Shown here piece by piece: positions 1-5,780 of a stretch of DNA of 5,780 nt. The translations under genes were made by a program, and so were the position numbers. The DNA comes from Gammaproteobacteria bacterium (GTDB lineage: Bacteria; Pseudomonadota; Gammaproteobacteria; S144-34). The notes under the pieces are model-generated. The model worked only from the letters and a program-made list of their open reading frames with translations, did not search any database and was not told the origin of the DNA. How positions within the stretch are numbered: the stretch's first letter is position 1; each line of letters begins with the position of its first letter. The DNA is taken from the NCBI GenBank assembly GCA_015494165.1, contig WGBS01000289.1, positions 1 to 5,780 of the forward strand, given 5' to 3'.

Positions 1-847
1 CGTTGTGGCGGCCGAGGAGCGGGAAGCGGCACTCGGCGAGCGGGCCCGCGGGGCCGCGCAGCCGCAGCCGCGTGCCTCCGGGGCCGGGCTCCCAGTCGGC
101 GCTCCACTCGGCCTCGGCCGCGAGGCCGAAGCGCACCACCTCGCGCGCACCCTGGGCGAGGTCGCGCCACAGCGGCGCGTGCGCGTCGTCGGCGTTGTAG
201 ACCGCCACGCCGCGGCGCGCGGCCACCGCCTCGAGCAGCTCGCCCTTGCCGCGCGCGACCCCCGCCACGGTGCCGAAGCCCTCGAGGTGGGCGGGGCCCG
301 CGTTGAGCACCACGCCGACGTCCGGCATGGCGAGGCCGGCGAGGTCGGCGATCTCGCCCGGCGCGCTGGCCCCGAGCTCCACCACCGCCCAGCGGTGGCC
401 GGGGCTCGTGCGGCACAGGGTCAGCGGCACGCCGATGGCGTTGTTGAGGTTGCCGGCGGTGGCGAGGCCCGGGCCGGTGCGCGCGAGGATGCCGGCCGTG
501 AGCTCCTTGACCGTGGTCTTGCCGCTGCTGCCCGTGAGCGCCACCACCGGCCCGCCGCAGCGCCCGCGCCACCAGCGCCCGAGGCGGCCGAGCGCCGCCC
601 GCGTGTCGTCGACGACGACGAGCGGCAGCGTGCCGCCGGTCTCCTCCTCGACCAGCGCCGCCGCCGCGCCCCGGCCGGCGGCGTGGGCGACGAAGGCGTG
701 GCCGTCGAAGCGCGGCCCGCGCAGGGCAACGAAGAGCTCGCCCGGCCGCACCGTGCGCGAGTCGGTGCTGACCCCGTCGACCTGCACGTCGGCGCCCGCC
801 AGGCGCCCGCCCACGGCCTGCGCGATCTGGGCCAGGCGCACGCTCAC
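1..847 (-). CDS. murF: MurF, UDP-MurNAc-tripeptide:D-Ala-D-Ala ligase (partial, 3' end missing)
   Basis: This cytoplasmic ATP-dependent ligase adds D-Ala-D-Ala to UDP-MurNAc-tripeptide, the step after MurE and the last soluble ligation before MraY. The window holds 282 residues, read by hand from a GTG start, with no internal stop; the gene runs off the left edge. The N-terminal domain (1 to about 85) contains VSTDSRTVRPGELFVAL (26-42) and GPRFDGHAF (44-52). The ATPase domain shows the P-loop ALTGSSGKTTVKE (103-115), then AGNLNNAIGVP (131-141), VVELGAS (155-161), AHLEGFGTVAGVARGKGE (186-203) and YNADD (217-221). The last visible residues, LLGRHN (277-282), begin the family's G-x-H-N motif; the rest of the central domain and the whole C-terminal domain are missing (E. 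coli MurF has 452 residues). GSSGKTT and the N-x-N-N motif distinguish it from MurE, MurC and MurD. The GTG overlaps the murE stop as GTGA. Confidence 0.95.
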   Translation of the reverse strand, partial: MSVRLAQIAQAVGGRLAGADVQVDGVSTDSRTVRPGELFVALRGPRFDGHAFVAHAAGRGAAAALVEEETGGTLPLVVVDDTRAALGRLGRWWRGRCGGPVVALTGSSGKTTVKELTAGILARTGPGLATAGNLNNAIGVPLTLCRTSPGHRWAVVELGASAPGEIADLAGLAMPDVGVVLNAGPAHLEGFGTVAGVARGKGELLEAVAARRGVAVYNADDAHAPLWRDLAQGAREVVRFGLAAEAEWSADWEPGPGGTRLRLRGPAGPLAECRFPLLGRHN

Positions 848-2367
848 GCCCCGGCCTCCCCGCCGAGGGCCGCCACCACCACCGCGCGGTCGCTGAAGGG
901 CCGGCGCTCGTCGCCGACGATCTGGAAGCCCTCGTGGCCCTTGCCCGCGACGAGCACCGTGTCGCCCGGACGCGCGCGCCCGACGGCGTGGTGGATGGCC
1001 GCCTCGCGGTCGCGGATCACGTAGGCGCGGTCCGGGTCGCGCATGCCGGCGAGGATCTCGACCACGATCTGGGTGGCGTCCTCGCCGCGCGGATTGTCGT
1101 CGGTGACCACCACGTGGTCGGCGAGCGTCTCGGCCACGCGGCCCATGGCCGGGCGCTTGCCGCGGTCGCGCTCCCCCCCGCAGCCGAACACGCACCACAG
1201 CCGCCCGGCCGTGAGCGGGCGCAGGGCGGCGAGCGCCTGCTCGAGGGCGTGGGGGGTGTGGGCGTAGTCGACCACCACCAGCGGCGCGCCCGGGCCGCCG
1301 CCGAAGCGCTCCATGCGCCCGGGCGCGGCCCGCACGCGCGCGAGCCGCGCGCAGGCCTCCTCGACGGGCGTCTCGAGGCACAGCAGCACGGCGAGCGCGG
1401 CGAGCAGGTTCCAGGCGTTGAAGCGGCCGAGGAGCGGCGCCTCGATGCGGCCGGCGCCCCAGCTCGTCTCCACGTCCATGGCGATGCCGCCGGCGTCGGC
1501 GCGCAGGCCGCGGCCGACCACCCAGGCCGCGCCCGCCGGCACCTCGGTCTCGACGCCGTAGGCCACGAGCCGCGCCGTGCCCGGCGGCTCGGCCAGCCAG
1601 CGCGCGCCGGTGGCGTCGTCGGCGTTGAGCACGGCCCACTCGAGGCCCGGCCGCGCGAACAGCCGGCGCTTGGCGCGGGCGTAGGCCTCGACGTCGCCGT
1701 GGTAGTCGAGGTGGTCGCGCGTGAGGTTCGTGAGCACGGCGACGTCGAAGTCCACGCCTTCGATGCGCCCCTGGTCGAGGGCATGTGAGGAAACTTCCAT
1801 CACCGCCCAGCGCGCGCCCGCGCGCCGCAGGTCATCGAGGCGCGCGTGCACCGTGACGGCGTCCGGGGTGGTGTGGCCGTCGCCGGCGAGCGCCCCCGGC
1901 AGGCCGTGGCCGAGGGTGCCCATGAGGCCGCAGCGCGCCGCGGGCCGGTCGAGTGCGCGGGCGAGGAAGTGCGCGCACGAGGTCTTGCCGTCGGTGCCCG
2001 TGACGCCGACCACGGCGAGGTCGCGCGAGGGGTGCAGGAAGAAGCGGTCGGCGATGAGGCCCGCGCGCTCGCCGAGGCGCTCGACCGGCACCAGCGGCAC
2101 GCCCGCGACCTCGGCGGCGCCCGTGCCCGGGAAGGGCGGCTCCCAGGCGACCGCGGCGGCGCCCGCGGCGATCGCCTGGTCGAGGTGGGCGAGGCCGTGC
2201 GTACGCCGGCCGGCGCAGGCGAGGAAGAGGTCGCCGGGGCGCACGCGGCGGCTGTCGGCCGCCACGCCCGTGACGAGGACCTCCGCCGCGGGGCCGGCGT
2301 CGGCGAGGCCCGCGAGCAGCTCGCCCAGCCTGCGCCCCGGGAAGCGTGCGCGGTCGGGGGCCATCAT
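844..2367 (-). CDS. murE: MurE, UDP-MurNAc-L-Ala-D-Glu:meso-diaminopimelate ligase
   Basis: This 507-residue cytoplasmic Mur ligase uses ATP to add the third stem-peptide residue to UDP-MurNAc-L-Ala-D-Glu. The N-terminal nucleotide-precursor domain (1 to about 110) has ADSRRVRPGDLF (37-48). The ATPase domain opens with the P-loop GVTGTDGKTS (121-130), followed by TTPD (166-169), EVSSHAL (191-197), NLTRDHLDYHG (214-224) and Lys233, at the place of the carbamylated lysine (K224 of E. coli). The C-terminal domain has DYAHTPHAL (367-375), GCGGERDRGKRP (395-406), DNPR (424-427) and GKGHE (475-479). DNPR is the signature of meso-diaminopimelate, rather than lysine, specificity. The P-loop departs from the usual GTNGKTT at two positions. 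Two tandem ATGs (2367 and 2364) are possible starts; the first is chosen for its ribosome-site spacing and its ATGA overlap with the ftsI stop. Length is close to E. coli MurE (495). Confidence 0.97.
   Translation of the reverse strand: MMAPDRARFPGRRLGELLAGLADAGPAAEVLVTGVAADSRRVRPGDLFLACAGRRTHGLAHLDQAIAAGAAAVAWEPPFPGTGAAEVAGVPLVPVERLGERAGLIADRFFLHPSRDLAVVGVTGTDGKTSCAHFLARALDRPAARCGLMGTLGHGLPGALAGDGHTTPDAVTVHARLDDLRRAGARWAVMEVSSHALDQGRIEGVDFDVAVLTNLTRDHLDYHGDVEAYARAKRRLFARPGLEWAVLNADDATGARWLAEPPGTARLVAYGVETEVPAGAAWVVGRGLRADAGGIAMDVETSWGAGRIEAPLLGRFNAWNLLAALAVLLCLETPVEEACARLARVRAAPGRMERFGGGPGAPLVVVDYAHTPHALEQALAALRPLTAGRLWCVFGCGGERDRGKRPAMGRVAETLADHVVVTDDNPRGEDATQIVVEILAGMRDPDRAYVIRDREAAIHHAVGRARPGDTVLVAGKGHEGFQIVGDERRPFSDRAVVVAALGGEAGA
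855..861 (-). promoter_or_regulatory. Ribosome binding site of murF
   Basis: GGGGAGG on the minus strand, inside the 3' end of murE, lies seven bases before the GTG at 847. It supports that GTG over the second in-frame GTG at 841, which would be 13 bases away. Confidence 0.7.
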
Positions 2368-4088
2368 GTCGCCGCCTCCGCCCCGAGCGCCACGCGCACC
2401 GGCCCGCGCGGGGCGTCCGGGGCGACGTCGAGCAGGCGCAGCGCCCCGGCCATGACGCGCGCGAAGACCGGCGCCGCCACCTCGCCGCCGTAGTAGCCGC
2501 CGGCGCGCGGCTCGTCGATCACCACCACCGCCACCAGCCGCGGCCGGCTCGCCGGCGCCATGCCGGCGAAGAGCGCCACGTAGCGGTGGTCGCTGTAGCC
2601 GCCGGGCTCGGCCTTGCGCACCGTGCCGGTCTTGCCGGCGACGCGGTAGCCCGGCACGGCCGCCCGGCGGCCGGTGCCGCCGGGCGCCACCACCGCCTCG
2701 AGCATGGCGCGCACCTGGCGGGCGACGCGCGCCGGCAGCACGCGCTCGCCGGCGGCCGCGCGCGTGCGCCGCAGCAGCGTCACCTCCGGCAGGCGCCCGT
2801 CGGCGGCGAGCGCCGCGTAGGCGCGCGCGAGCTGCAGCGCCGACACCGACAGCCCGTAGCCGAAGGCCGCCGTGGCCTGCTCGACGGCGTGCCAGCGGCG
2901 GTAGTCGGCGAGCACGCCGTGCGCCTCGCCCGGGAAGCCGCTGCCCGGCGCCTGACCGAAGCCGACGCGCGCGAGCACCGACCACAGCCGCCGCGCCGGC
3001 AGCGCCAGCGCGATCTTGGCCGCGCCCACGTTGCTCGAGCGGCGGATCACGCCCGTGACGTCGAGCAGGCCGTAGTTGCGCACGTCGCGCACCGTGGCGT
3101 CGGCCACGCGCAGGAACCCGGGCCCGGTGTCGACGGGCGTGTCCGGGCGGAAGCGGCCGCTCTCGAGGGCGGCGGCGACGGTGAAGGGCTTGACGGTGGA
3201 GCCGGGCTCGAAGACGTCGGTGACGGCGCGGTTGCGCCGCGCGGCGCGCGGGCCGCGGTCGCGGCGGTTGGGGTTGTAGGAGGGCTGGTTCACCATCGCG
3301 AGCACCTCGCCGGTGCGCGCATCGAGCACCACCAGCGAGCCGCCGCGCGCACGGTGGCGCAGCACGGCGGCCTTGAGCTCGCGGTAGGCGAGGTACTGCA
3401 CGCGCCGGTCGAGGGCGAGGCGCAGGTCCCGTCCGGGACGCGCCGGGCGCAGGAGCGCGACGTCGCGCACGATGTGCCCGAGGCGGTCGCGCAGCACGCG
3501 CCGCGCACCGGGCGTGCCGCGCAGCCAGCGGTCCCAGGCGAGCTCGACGCCCTCCTGGCCGGCGTCGTCGATGTCGGTGAAGCCGAGCACGTGCGCCGTC
3601 ACCTCGCCCAGCGGGTAGTAGCGCCGGTACTCGCGCTGCAGGTGCACGCCCGGGATGGCGAGCGAGCGAACGCGCTCGGCCGTGCGCGGGTCGACGTGGC
3701 GGCGCAGGTACACGAAGGCCCGATCGCGCCGCGCGGCGATGCGCCGCGCGAGCGCCGGGGCGGGCATGCCCAGCACGCGCGCGAGGCGCGCGAGCGCGCG
3801 CGCGTCGGCGGGCACGTCGCCCGGGTCGGCCCACACCGACTGGACCGGCGTGCTGATGGCGAGCGGCTCGCCGTTGCGGTCGGTGATCATGCCGCGGTGC
3901 GCGGGCACGGCGACCACGCGCAGGTGGCGCGCCTCGCCCTGGCGCTGCAGGAAGCCCGTGTTGAGCACCTGCAGGAAGACGGCGCGCCCGGCGAGCGCCA
4001 CGGCGGCGAGCGCGAAGGCGCCCAGCAGCACGCGCCGGCGCGCAAGCGGCGCCGCAGCCTCCCCGCCCCTGTGCGGCCCGCGGCTCAT
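2364..4088 (-). CDS. ftsI: FtsI (PBP3), septal peptidoglycan transpeptidase
   Basis: This 574-residue class B penicillin-binding protein cross-links septal peptidoglycan (D,D-transpeptidation) in the periplasm together with FtsW. A short basic cytoplasmic tail (ARRR, 16-19) precedes a single membrane anchor (about 20-40). The pedestal domain begins with RGMITDRNGEPLA (65-77) and includes YYPLGEVTAHVLGFTD (157-172). The transpeptidase domain (about 230-555) has all three active-site motifs: SxxK in EPGSTVKPF with catalytic Ser297 and Lys300; SSN at 351-353; and KTGT at 486-489. Length is close to E. coli FtsI (588). The ATG at 4088 overlaps the ftsL stop (ATGA) and leaves the expected short tail before the anchor; an ATG 40 codons upstream lies inside ftsL and would add an Arg/Ala/His-rich tail without homology. 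The upstream ribosome site is weak, which suggests coupling to ftsL. Target of beta-lactams by family knowledge. Confidence 0.97.
   Translation of the reverse strand: MSRGPHRGGEAAAPLARRRVLLGAFALAAVALAGRAVFLQVLNTGFLQRQGEARHLRVVAVPAHRGMITDRNGEPLAISTPVQSVWADPGDVPADARALARLARVLGMPAPALARRIAARRDRAFVYLRRHVDPRTAERVRSLAIPGVHLQREYRRYYPLGEVTAHVLGFTDIDDAGQEGVELAWDRWLRGTPGARRVLRDRLGHIVRDVALLRPARPGRDLRLALDRRVQYLAYRELKAAVLRHRARGGSLVVLDARTGEVLAMVNQPSYNPNRRDRGPRAARRNRAVTDVFEPGSTVKPFTVAAALESGRFRPDTPVDTGPGFLRVADATVRDVRNYGLLDVTGVIRRSSNVGAAKIALALPARRLWSVLARVGFGQAPGSGFPGEAHGVLADYRRWHAVEQATAAFGYGLSVSALQLARAYAALAADGRLPEVTLLRRTRAAAGERVLPARVARQVRAMLEAVVAPGGTGRRAAVPGYRVAGKTGTVRKAEPGGYSDHRYVALFAGMAPASRPRLVAVVVIDEPRAGGYYGGEVAAPVFARVMAGALRLLDVAPDAPRGPVRVALGAEAAT
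2375..2379 (-). promoter_or_regulatory. Ribosome binding site of murE
   Basis: GGAGG on the minus strand lies seven bases before the ATG at 2367 and ten before the adjacent ATG at 2364. The spacing slightly favours the first of the two tandem ATG codons. Confidence 0.7.
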
Positions 4089-4354
4089 GGCCTCACCACC
4101 ACGATCTCCTCGGGGCGCGGCATGCGCATGTGCAGCCGCTCGCGCGCGAGGCGCTCGATGCGCGCGTGCGTCGCCCACGTGCTCTGCTCGAGCTGCAGCC
4201 TGCCCCACTCGACCTCGAGCGCGTCGCGCGCCCGCTCCAGGCGTACGAGCTCGCCGTACAGCCGCCGCGCCAGGTGGCTGGTGTAGACCACGCCCAGCGC
4301 CGAGGCGACCACGGCGAGCGCCAGCGCGGCCGGCAGCAGGCGCGTCCCGCTCAT
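4085..4354 (-). CDS. ftsL: FtsL, cell division protein
   Basis: This 89-residue bitopic membrane protein belongs to the FtsQ-FtsB-FtsL divisome subcomplex, which recruits and activates FtsW-FtsI at the septum. A very short cytoplasmic N-terminus is followed by one membrane segment (about 6-26, Leu/Ala/Val-rich) and a periplasmic coiled-coil stretch (about 28-70) with Leu at near-heptad spacing. The tail RLHMRMPRPEEIVVV (about 73-87) matches the conserved end of proteobacterial FtsL, where a Leu/Met and Pro pattern follows the coil. The length is slightly short of E. coli FtsL (121 residues), mainly because the N-terminal cytoplasmic tail is reduced. The start ATG overlaps the rsmH stop as ATGA, and the gene's own TGA overlaps the ftsI ATG. 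FtsL sequences diverge strongly, so the call rests on topology, the tail motif and its place between rsmH and ftsI. Confidence 0.93.
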   Translation of the reverse strand: MSGTRLLPAALALAVVASALGVVYTSHLARRLYGELVRLERARDALEVEWGRLQLEQSTWATHARIERLARERLHMRMPRPEEIVVVRP

Positions 4355-5268
4355 GCCGCGAGCCTCTCCGCCGCCCGCAGCACGGCGCTGCGCGCGCGCG
4401 GGTTGGCGGCCACCTCCGCCTCGCCCGGGCGCCGCGGCCGGCCCAGCAGGCGCAGCGTCGGGGGCGGCGCCGGCAGCCCCGGGGCGGGCGGCGCCGGGCG
4501 CGCCCGCGCGCGCAGGAAGCGCTTGACGATGCGGTCCTCGAGCGAGTGGAAGCTGATCACCGCGATGCGCCCGCCCGGGGCGAGCGCCTCCACCGCCTGC
4601 TCGAGACCCGCGCGCAGCGCCTCCAGCTCGCGGTTGACGTGGATGCGGATGGCCTGGAAGGTGCGCGTGGCCGGGTGCCGCCCGGGCTCGCGCCGCGGCA
4701 CGGCGGCGGCCACCACCTCGGCCAGCTCGCGCGTGGTGCGCAGCGGGCGCGCGCGCACGATGGCGCGCGCGATGCGCCGCGCGTAGCGCTCCTCGCCGTA
4801 GTCGCGCAGCACGCGCGCGATCTCGCGCTCCGGGGCGCGGGCGAGCCATTCGGCGGCGCTCTCCCCCGCGGCGGGGTCCATGCGCATGTCGAGCGGGCCC
4901 TCGCGCAGGAAGCTGAAGCCGCGCGCGGGGTCCTCGAGCTGCGGCGAGGAGACGCCGAGGTCCATCAGCACGCCGTCGACGCGCCCGCGCCAGCCGCACG
5001 CGTCGAGGAGCTCGCCAAGGCGCGCGAAGGAGGCGTGCGCCACGTCCACGCGCGGGTCGGCGCCGAGCTGCGCGCGCGCGTGGGCCACCGCCTCGGGGTC
5101 GCGGTCGAGGACCAGCAGCCGCCCTTCGGGCCCGAGCCGCGCCAGGATCGCCCGGGCGTGCCCGCCGCGCCCGTAGGTCGCGTCCACGTAGCGCCCCTGC
5201 GCGCGCACGTCCAAGACCTCCAGCACCTCCTCCAGCAGCACCGGCCGGTGGTCCGGCGCCTCCGCCAT
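4351..5268 (-). CDS. rsmH: RsmH (MraW), 16S rRNA m4C1402 N4-methyltransferase
   Basis: This 305-residue cytoplasmic enzyme uses S-adenosylmethionine to methylate N4 of cytidine 1402 in the decoding centre of 16S rRNA. Visible family motifs, in order: HRPVLLEEV (7-15); the SAM-binding DATYGRGGHA (29-38); the acidic DRDP (55-58); DGVLMDLGVSSPQL (98-111); GFSF and GPLDMRMD (117-131); RTFQAIRIHVNRELEAL (202-218); SFHSLEDRIVKRF (239-251); and NPRARS near the C-terminus. The helical insert domain lies roughly at 135-210. A Pro-rich variable loop (about 254-280) precedes the NPRARS motif and is a little shorter than in E. coli. The ATG at 5268 is chosen because the protein then begins MAEAPDHRPV as in the family; the frame stays open further upstream inside mraZ, but that part has no homologous look. 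The ribosome site is weak (AGGG, overlapping the mraZ stop), so translation probably depends on coupling to mraZ. Confidence 0.97.
   Translation of the reverse strand: MAEAPDHRPVLLEEVLEVLDVRAQGRYVDATYGRGGHARAILARLGPEGRLLVLDRDPEAVAHARAQLGADPRVDVAHASFARLGELLDACGWRGRVDGVLMDLGVSSPQLEDPARGFSFLREGPLDMRMDPAAGESAAEWLARAPEREIARVLRDYGEERYARRIARAIVRARPLRTTRELAEVVAAAVPRREPGRHPATRTFQAIRIHVNRELEALRAGLEQAVEALAPGGRIAVISFHSLEDRIVKRFLRARARPAPPAPGLPAPPPTLRLLGRPRRPGEAEVAANPRARSAVLRAAERLAA
4363..4369 (-). promoter_or_regulatory. Ribosome binding site of ftsL
   Basis: GGAGAGG on the minus strand lies inside the 3' end of rsmH, eight bases before the ftsL ATG at 4354. It decides the ftsL start, since the frame is open far upstream within rsmH. 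Confidence 0.7.
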
Positions 5269-5273
5269 GGGCC

Positions 5274-5732
5274 CTAGAGCGACAGCGAGGCGAGCTCCGG
5301 CGCGAGCGCCTCGGCCGCCTCGGCCTCCGCCTCCTTCAGCCAGGCCTCGCGCCGCTCGGTCCACGTGCCCTCGTCCCACAGCTCGAACTTGTTGCCCTGG
5401 CCGATCAGCACCACGCGCCGGTCCAGCCCGGCGAACTCGCGCAGCGGCGGCGGCACCAGGATGCGGCCGTGGCCGTCGAGCTCGCACTCGGTGGCGTGCC
5501 CGATCAGCAGGCGCTGCAGCCGCCGCGCCGCCGGGTTGAGGCTCGGCAGCCGCACCAGCTTGCGCTCGATCTCCTCCCAGTCCGGCAGCGGGTAGAGGAG
5601 CAGGCAGTGGTCGGGGTCCACGGTCGTCACCATCTGGCCGCCGCAGCGCTCGGCCAGGCGCTCGCGGTAGCGGCTGGGCATGGCCATGCGCCCTTTGGCG
5701 TCGAGCGTCAGGTGGTTGACCCCCCGGAACAA
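5274..5732 (-). CDS. mraZ: MraZ, transcriptional regulator of the dcw operon
   Basis: This 152-residue protein is a DNA-binding regulator that acts at the head of the division/cell wall operon; in E. coli it represses its own operon. It has the two tandem SpoVT-AbrB-type halves of the family. The first carries DAKGRMAMPSRYR at residues 11-23, and the second carries DGHGRILVPPPLRE at 86-99. The N-terminus MFRGVNHLTLDAKGR matches the family start (E. coli MFRGATLVNLDSKGR), which fixes the start at a TTG codon; the next in-frame methionine would remove half of the first domain. The C-terminal tail (about 125-152) is rich in Ala and Glu and is probably helical. The length equals the usual 150 or so residues. 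rsmH follows after five bases, and TGGGN repeats lie upstream, consistent with autoregulation. Identity is secure; the regulatory target here is inferred. Confidence 0.97.
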   Translation of the reverse strand: MFRGVNHLTLDAKGRMAMPSRYRERLAERCGGQMVTTVDPDHCLLLYPLPDWEEIERKLVRLPSLNPAARRLQRLLIGHATECELDGHGRILVPPPLREFAGLDRRVVLIGQGNKFELWDEGTWTERREAWLKEAEAEAAEALAPELASLSL

Positions 5733-5737
5733 GCGCG

Positions 5738-5745
5738 CCCCCTTC
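5738..5745 (-). promoter_or_regulatory. Ribosome binding site of mraZ
   Basis: Minus-strand GAAGGGGG lies five bases before the TTG at 5732. It resembles a Shine-Dalgarno sequence with one mismatch to AAGGAGG. It supports the TTG as the mraZ start, which the protein alignment also requires. Confidence 0.5.
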
Positions 5746-5757
5746 GGTGGCCCGGGC

Positions 5758-5780
5758 CCCCATCACGTCCCACTTTCTCC
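5758..5780 (-). promoter_or_regulatory. Probable MraZ operator (TGGGN direct repeats)
   Basis: On the minus strand, TGGGA (5772-5768) and TGGGG (5762-5758) are separated by exactly five bases, giving a 10-base period. The window edge cuts what looks like a third copy in the same register: GGA at 5780-5778 would be the last three bases of TGGGA, and GAAAG is the five-base spacer. In E. coli, MraZ represses its own dcw operon by binding TGGGN repeats spaced by five bases upstream of mraZ, and the arrangement here matches. The last repeat ends 25 bases before the mraZ start codon. The promoter itself is probably beyond the right edge, because no convincing -35/-10 pair fits in the 48 bases available. 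The repeats are seen directly; operator function is inferred from the family and the position. Confidence 0.75.

Noticed and set aside
2368..3834. N-terminal extension of the murE frame through ftsI, giving 996 residues (possible fusion)
   Set aside because: The added part is Arg/Ala-rich out-of-frame translation of ftsI. MurE's first domain starts normally just after the ATG at 2367 with a good ribosome site, so this is not a fusion.
2346..4286. A 646-codon open frame on the plus strand, antisense to ftsI and murE
   Set aside because: It lies opposite ftsI, whose motifs are complete. Its translation is rich in Arg, Ala, His and Gly with no recognisable domain. High third-position GC on the true strand removes stops in the antisense frames. 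Other plus-strand frames at 5-1024, 3655-5277 and 934-1788 are explained in the same way.
5749..5758. Ten-base perfect palindrome GGCCCGGGCC between the MraZ repeats and the mraZ ribosome site
   Set aside because: It has no loop, so it would not form a stable hairpin in RNA, and short GC palindromes are expected by chance at this composition. No known regulator site was recognised.
5269..5766. N-terminal extension of rsmH to an ATG at 5766, giving 471 residues
   Set aside because: The extension overlaps all of mraZ in another frame, is low-complexity Arg/Ala/Pro, and has no family similarity, whereas MraZ reads perfectly in its own frame. RsmH begins at MAEAPDHRPV.
1..5780. Search for terminators, tRNAs, CRISPR repeats, insertion sequences or other mobile elements
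   Set aside because: Coding is continuous from 5732 to the left edge with overlaps or a five-base gap. There is no T-tract after a GC hairpin, no repeat array, and no terminal inverted repeats, and base composition is uniform, so nothing suggests insertion or transfer.

Overview
The window is the start of a division and cell wall (dcw) cluster. All six genes lie on the minus strand, so transcription runs from the right edge to the left: mraZ, rsmH (mraW), ftsL, ftsI, murE, then murF, which is cut by the left edge. There are no genes on the plus strand, no RNA genes, no mobile elements, and no non-coding stretch longer than the 48-base leader in front of mraZ. The long open frames on the plus strand and in alternative minus frames are by-products of very high GC content (about three quarters G+C by eye, with G/C at nearly every third codon position).

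The gene order and the protein features point to a Gram-negative, meso-diaminopimelate-containing bacterium. These features are a short bitopic FtsL, an FtsI of E. coli-like length, and a MurE with the DNPR motif. A GC-rich gammaproteobacterium or betaproteobacterium fits best; the sequence alone does not fix the genus.

Region by region (right to left): 5733-5780 is the mraZ leader, holding TGGGN direct repeats in 10-base register that look like the MraZ operator. mraZ (5274-5732, TTG start) encodes the operon's own transcriptional regulator. rsmH (4351-5268) encodes the 16S rRNA m4C1402 methyltransferase. ftsL (4085-4354) and ftsI (2364-4088) encode the divisome scaffold protein and the septal transpeptidase. 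murE (844-2367) and murF (1-847, partial) encode consecutive cytoplasmic ligases that complete the UDP-MurNAc-pentapeptide.

The genes are packed as tightly as possible. mraZ and rsmH are 5 bases apart, and each of the next four junctions is a 4-base start/stop overlap (ATGA three times, GTGA once). This implies one polycistronic message with translational coupling. It links precursor synthesis (MurE, MurF) to septal cross-linking (FtsI/FtsL). By the usual dcw order mraY, murD, ftsW and murG would be expected beyond the left edge, but this is not seen here. I found no undescribed system. The most useful observations are the MraZ operator at the right edge, the uniform overlap chain, the mraZ TTG start and an unusual MurE P-loop.
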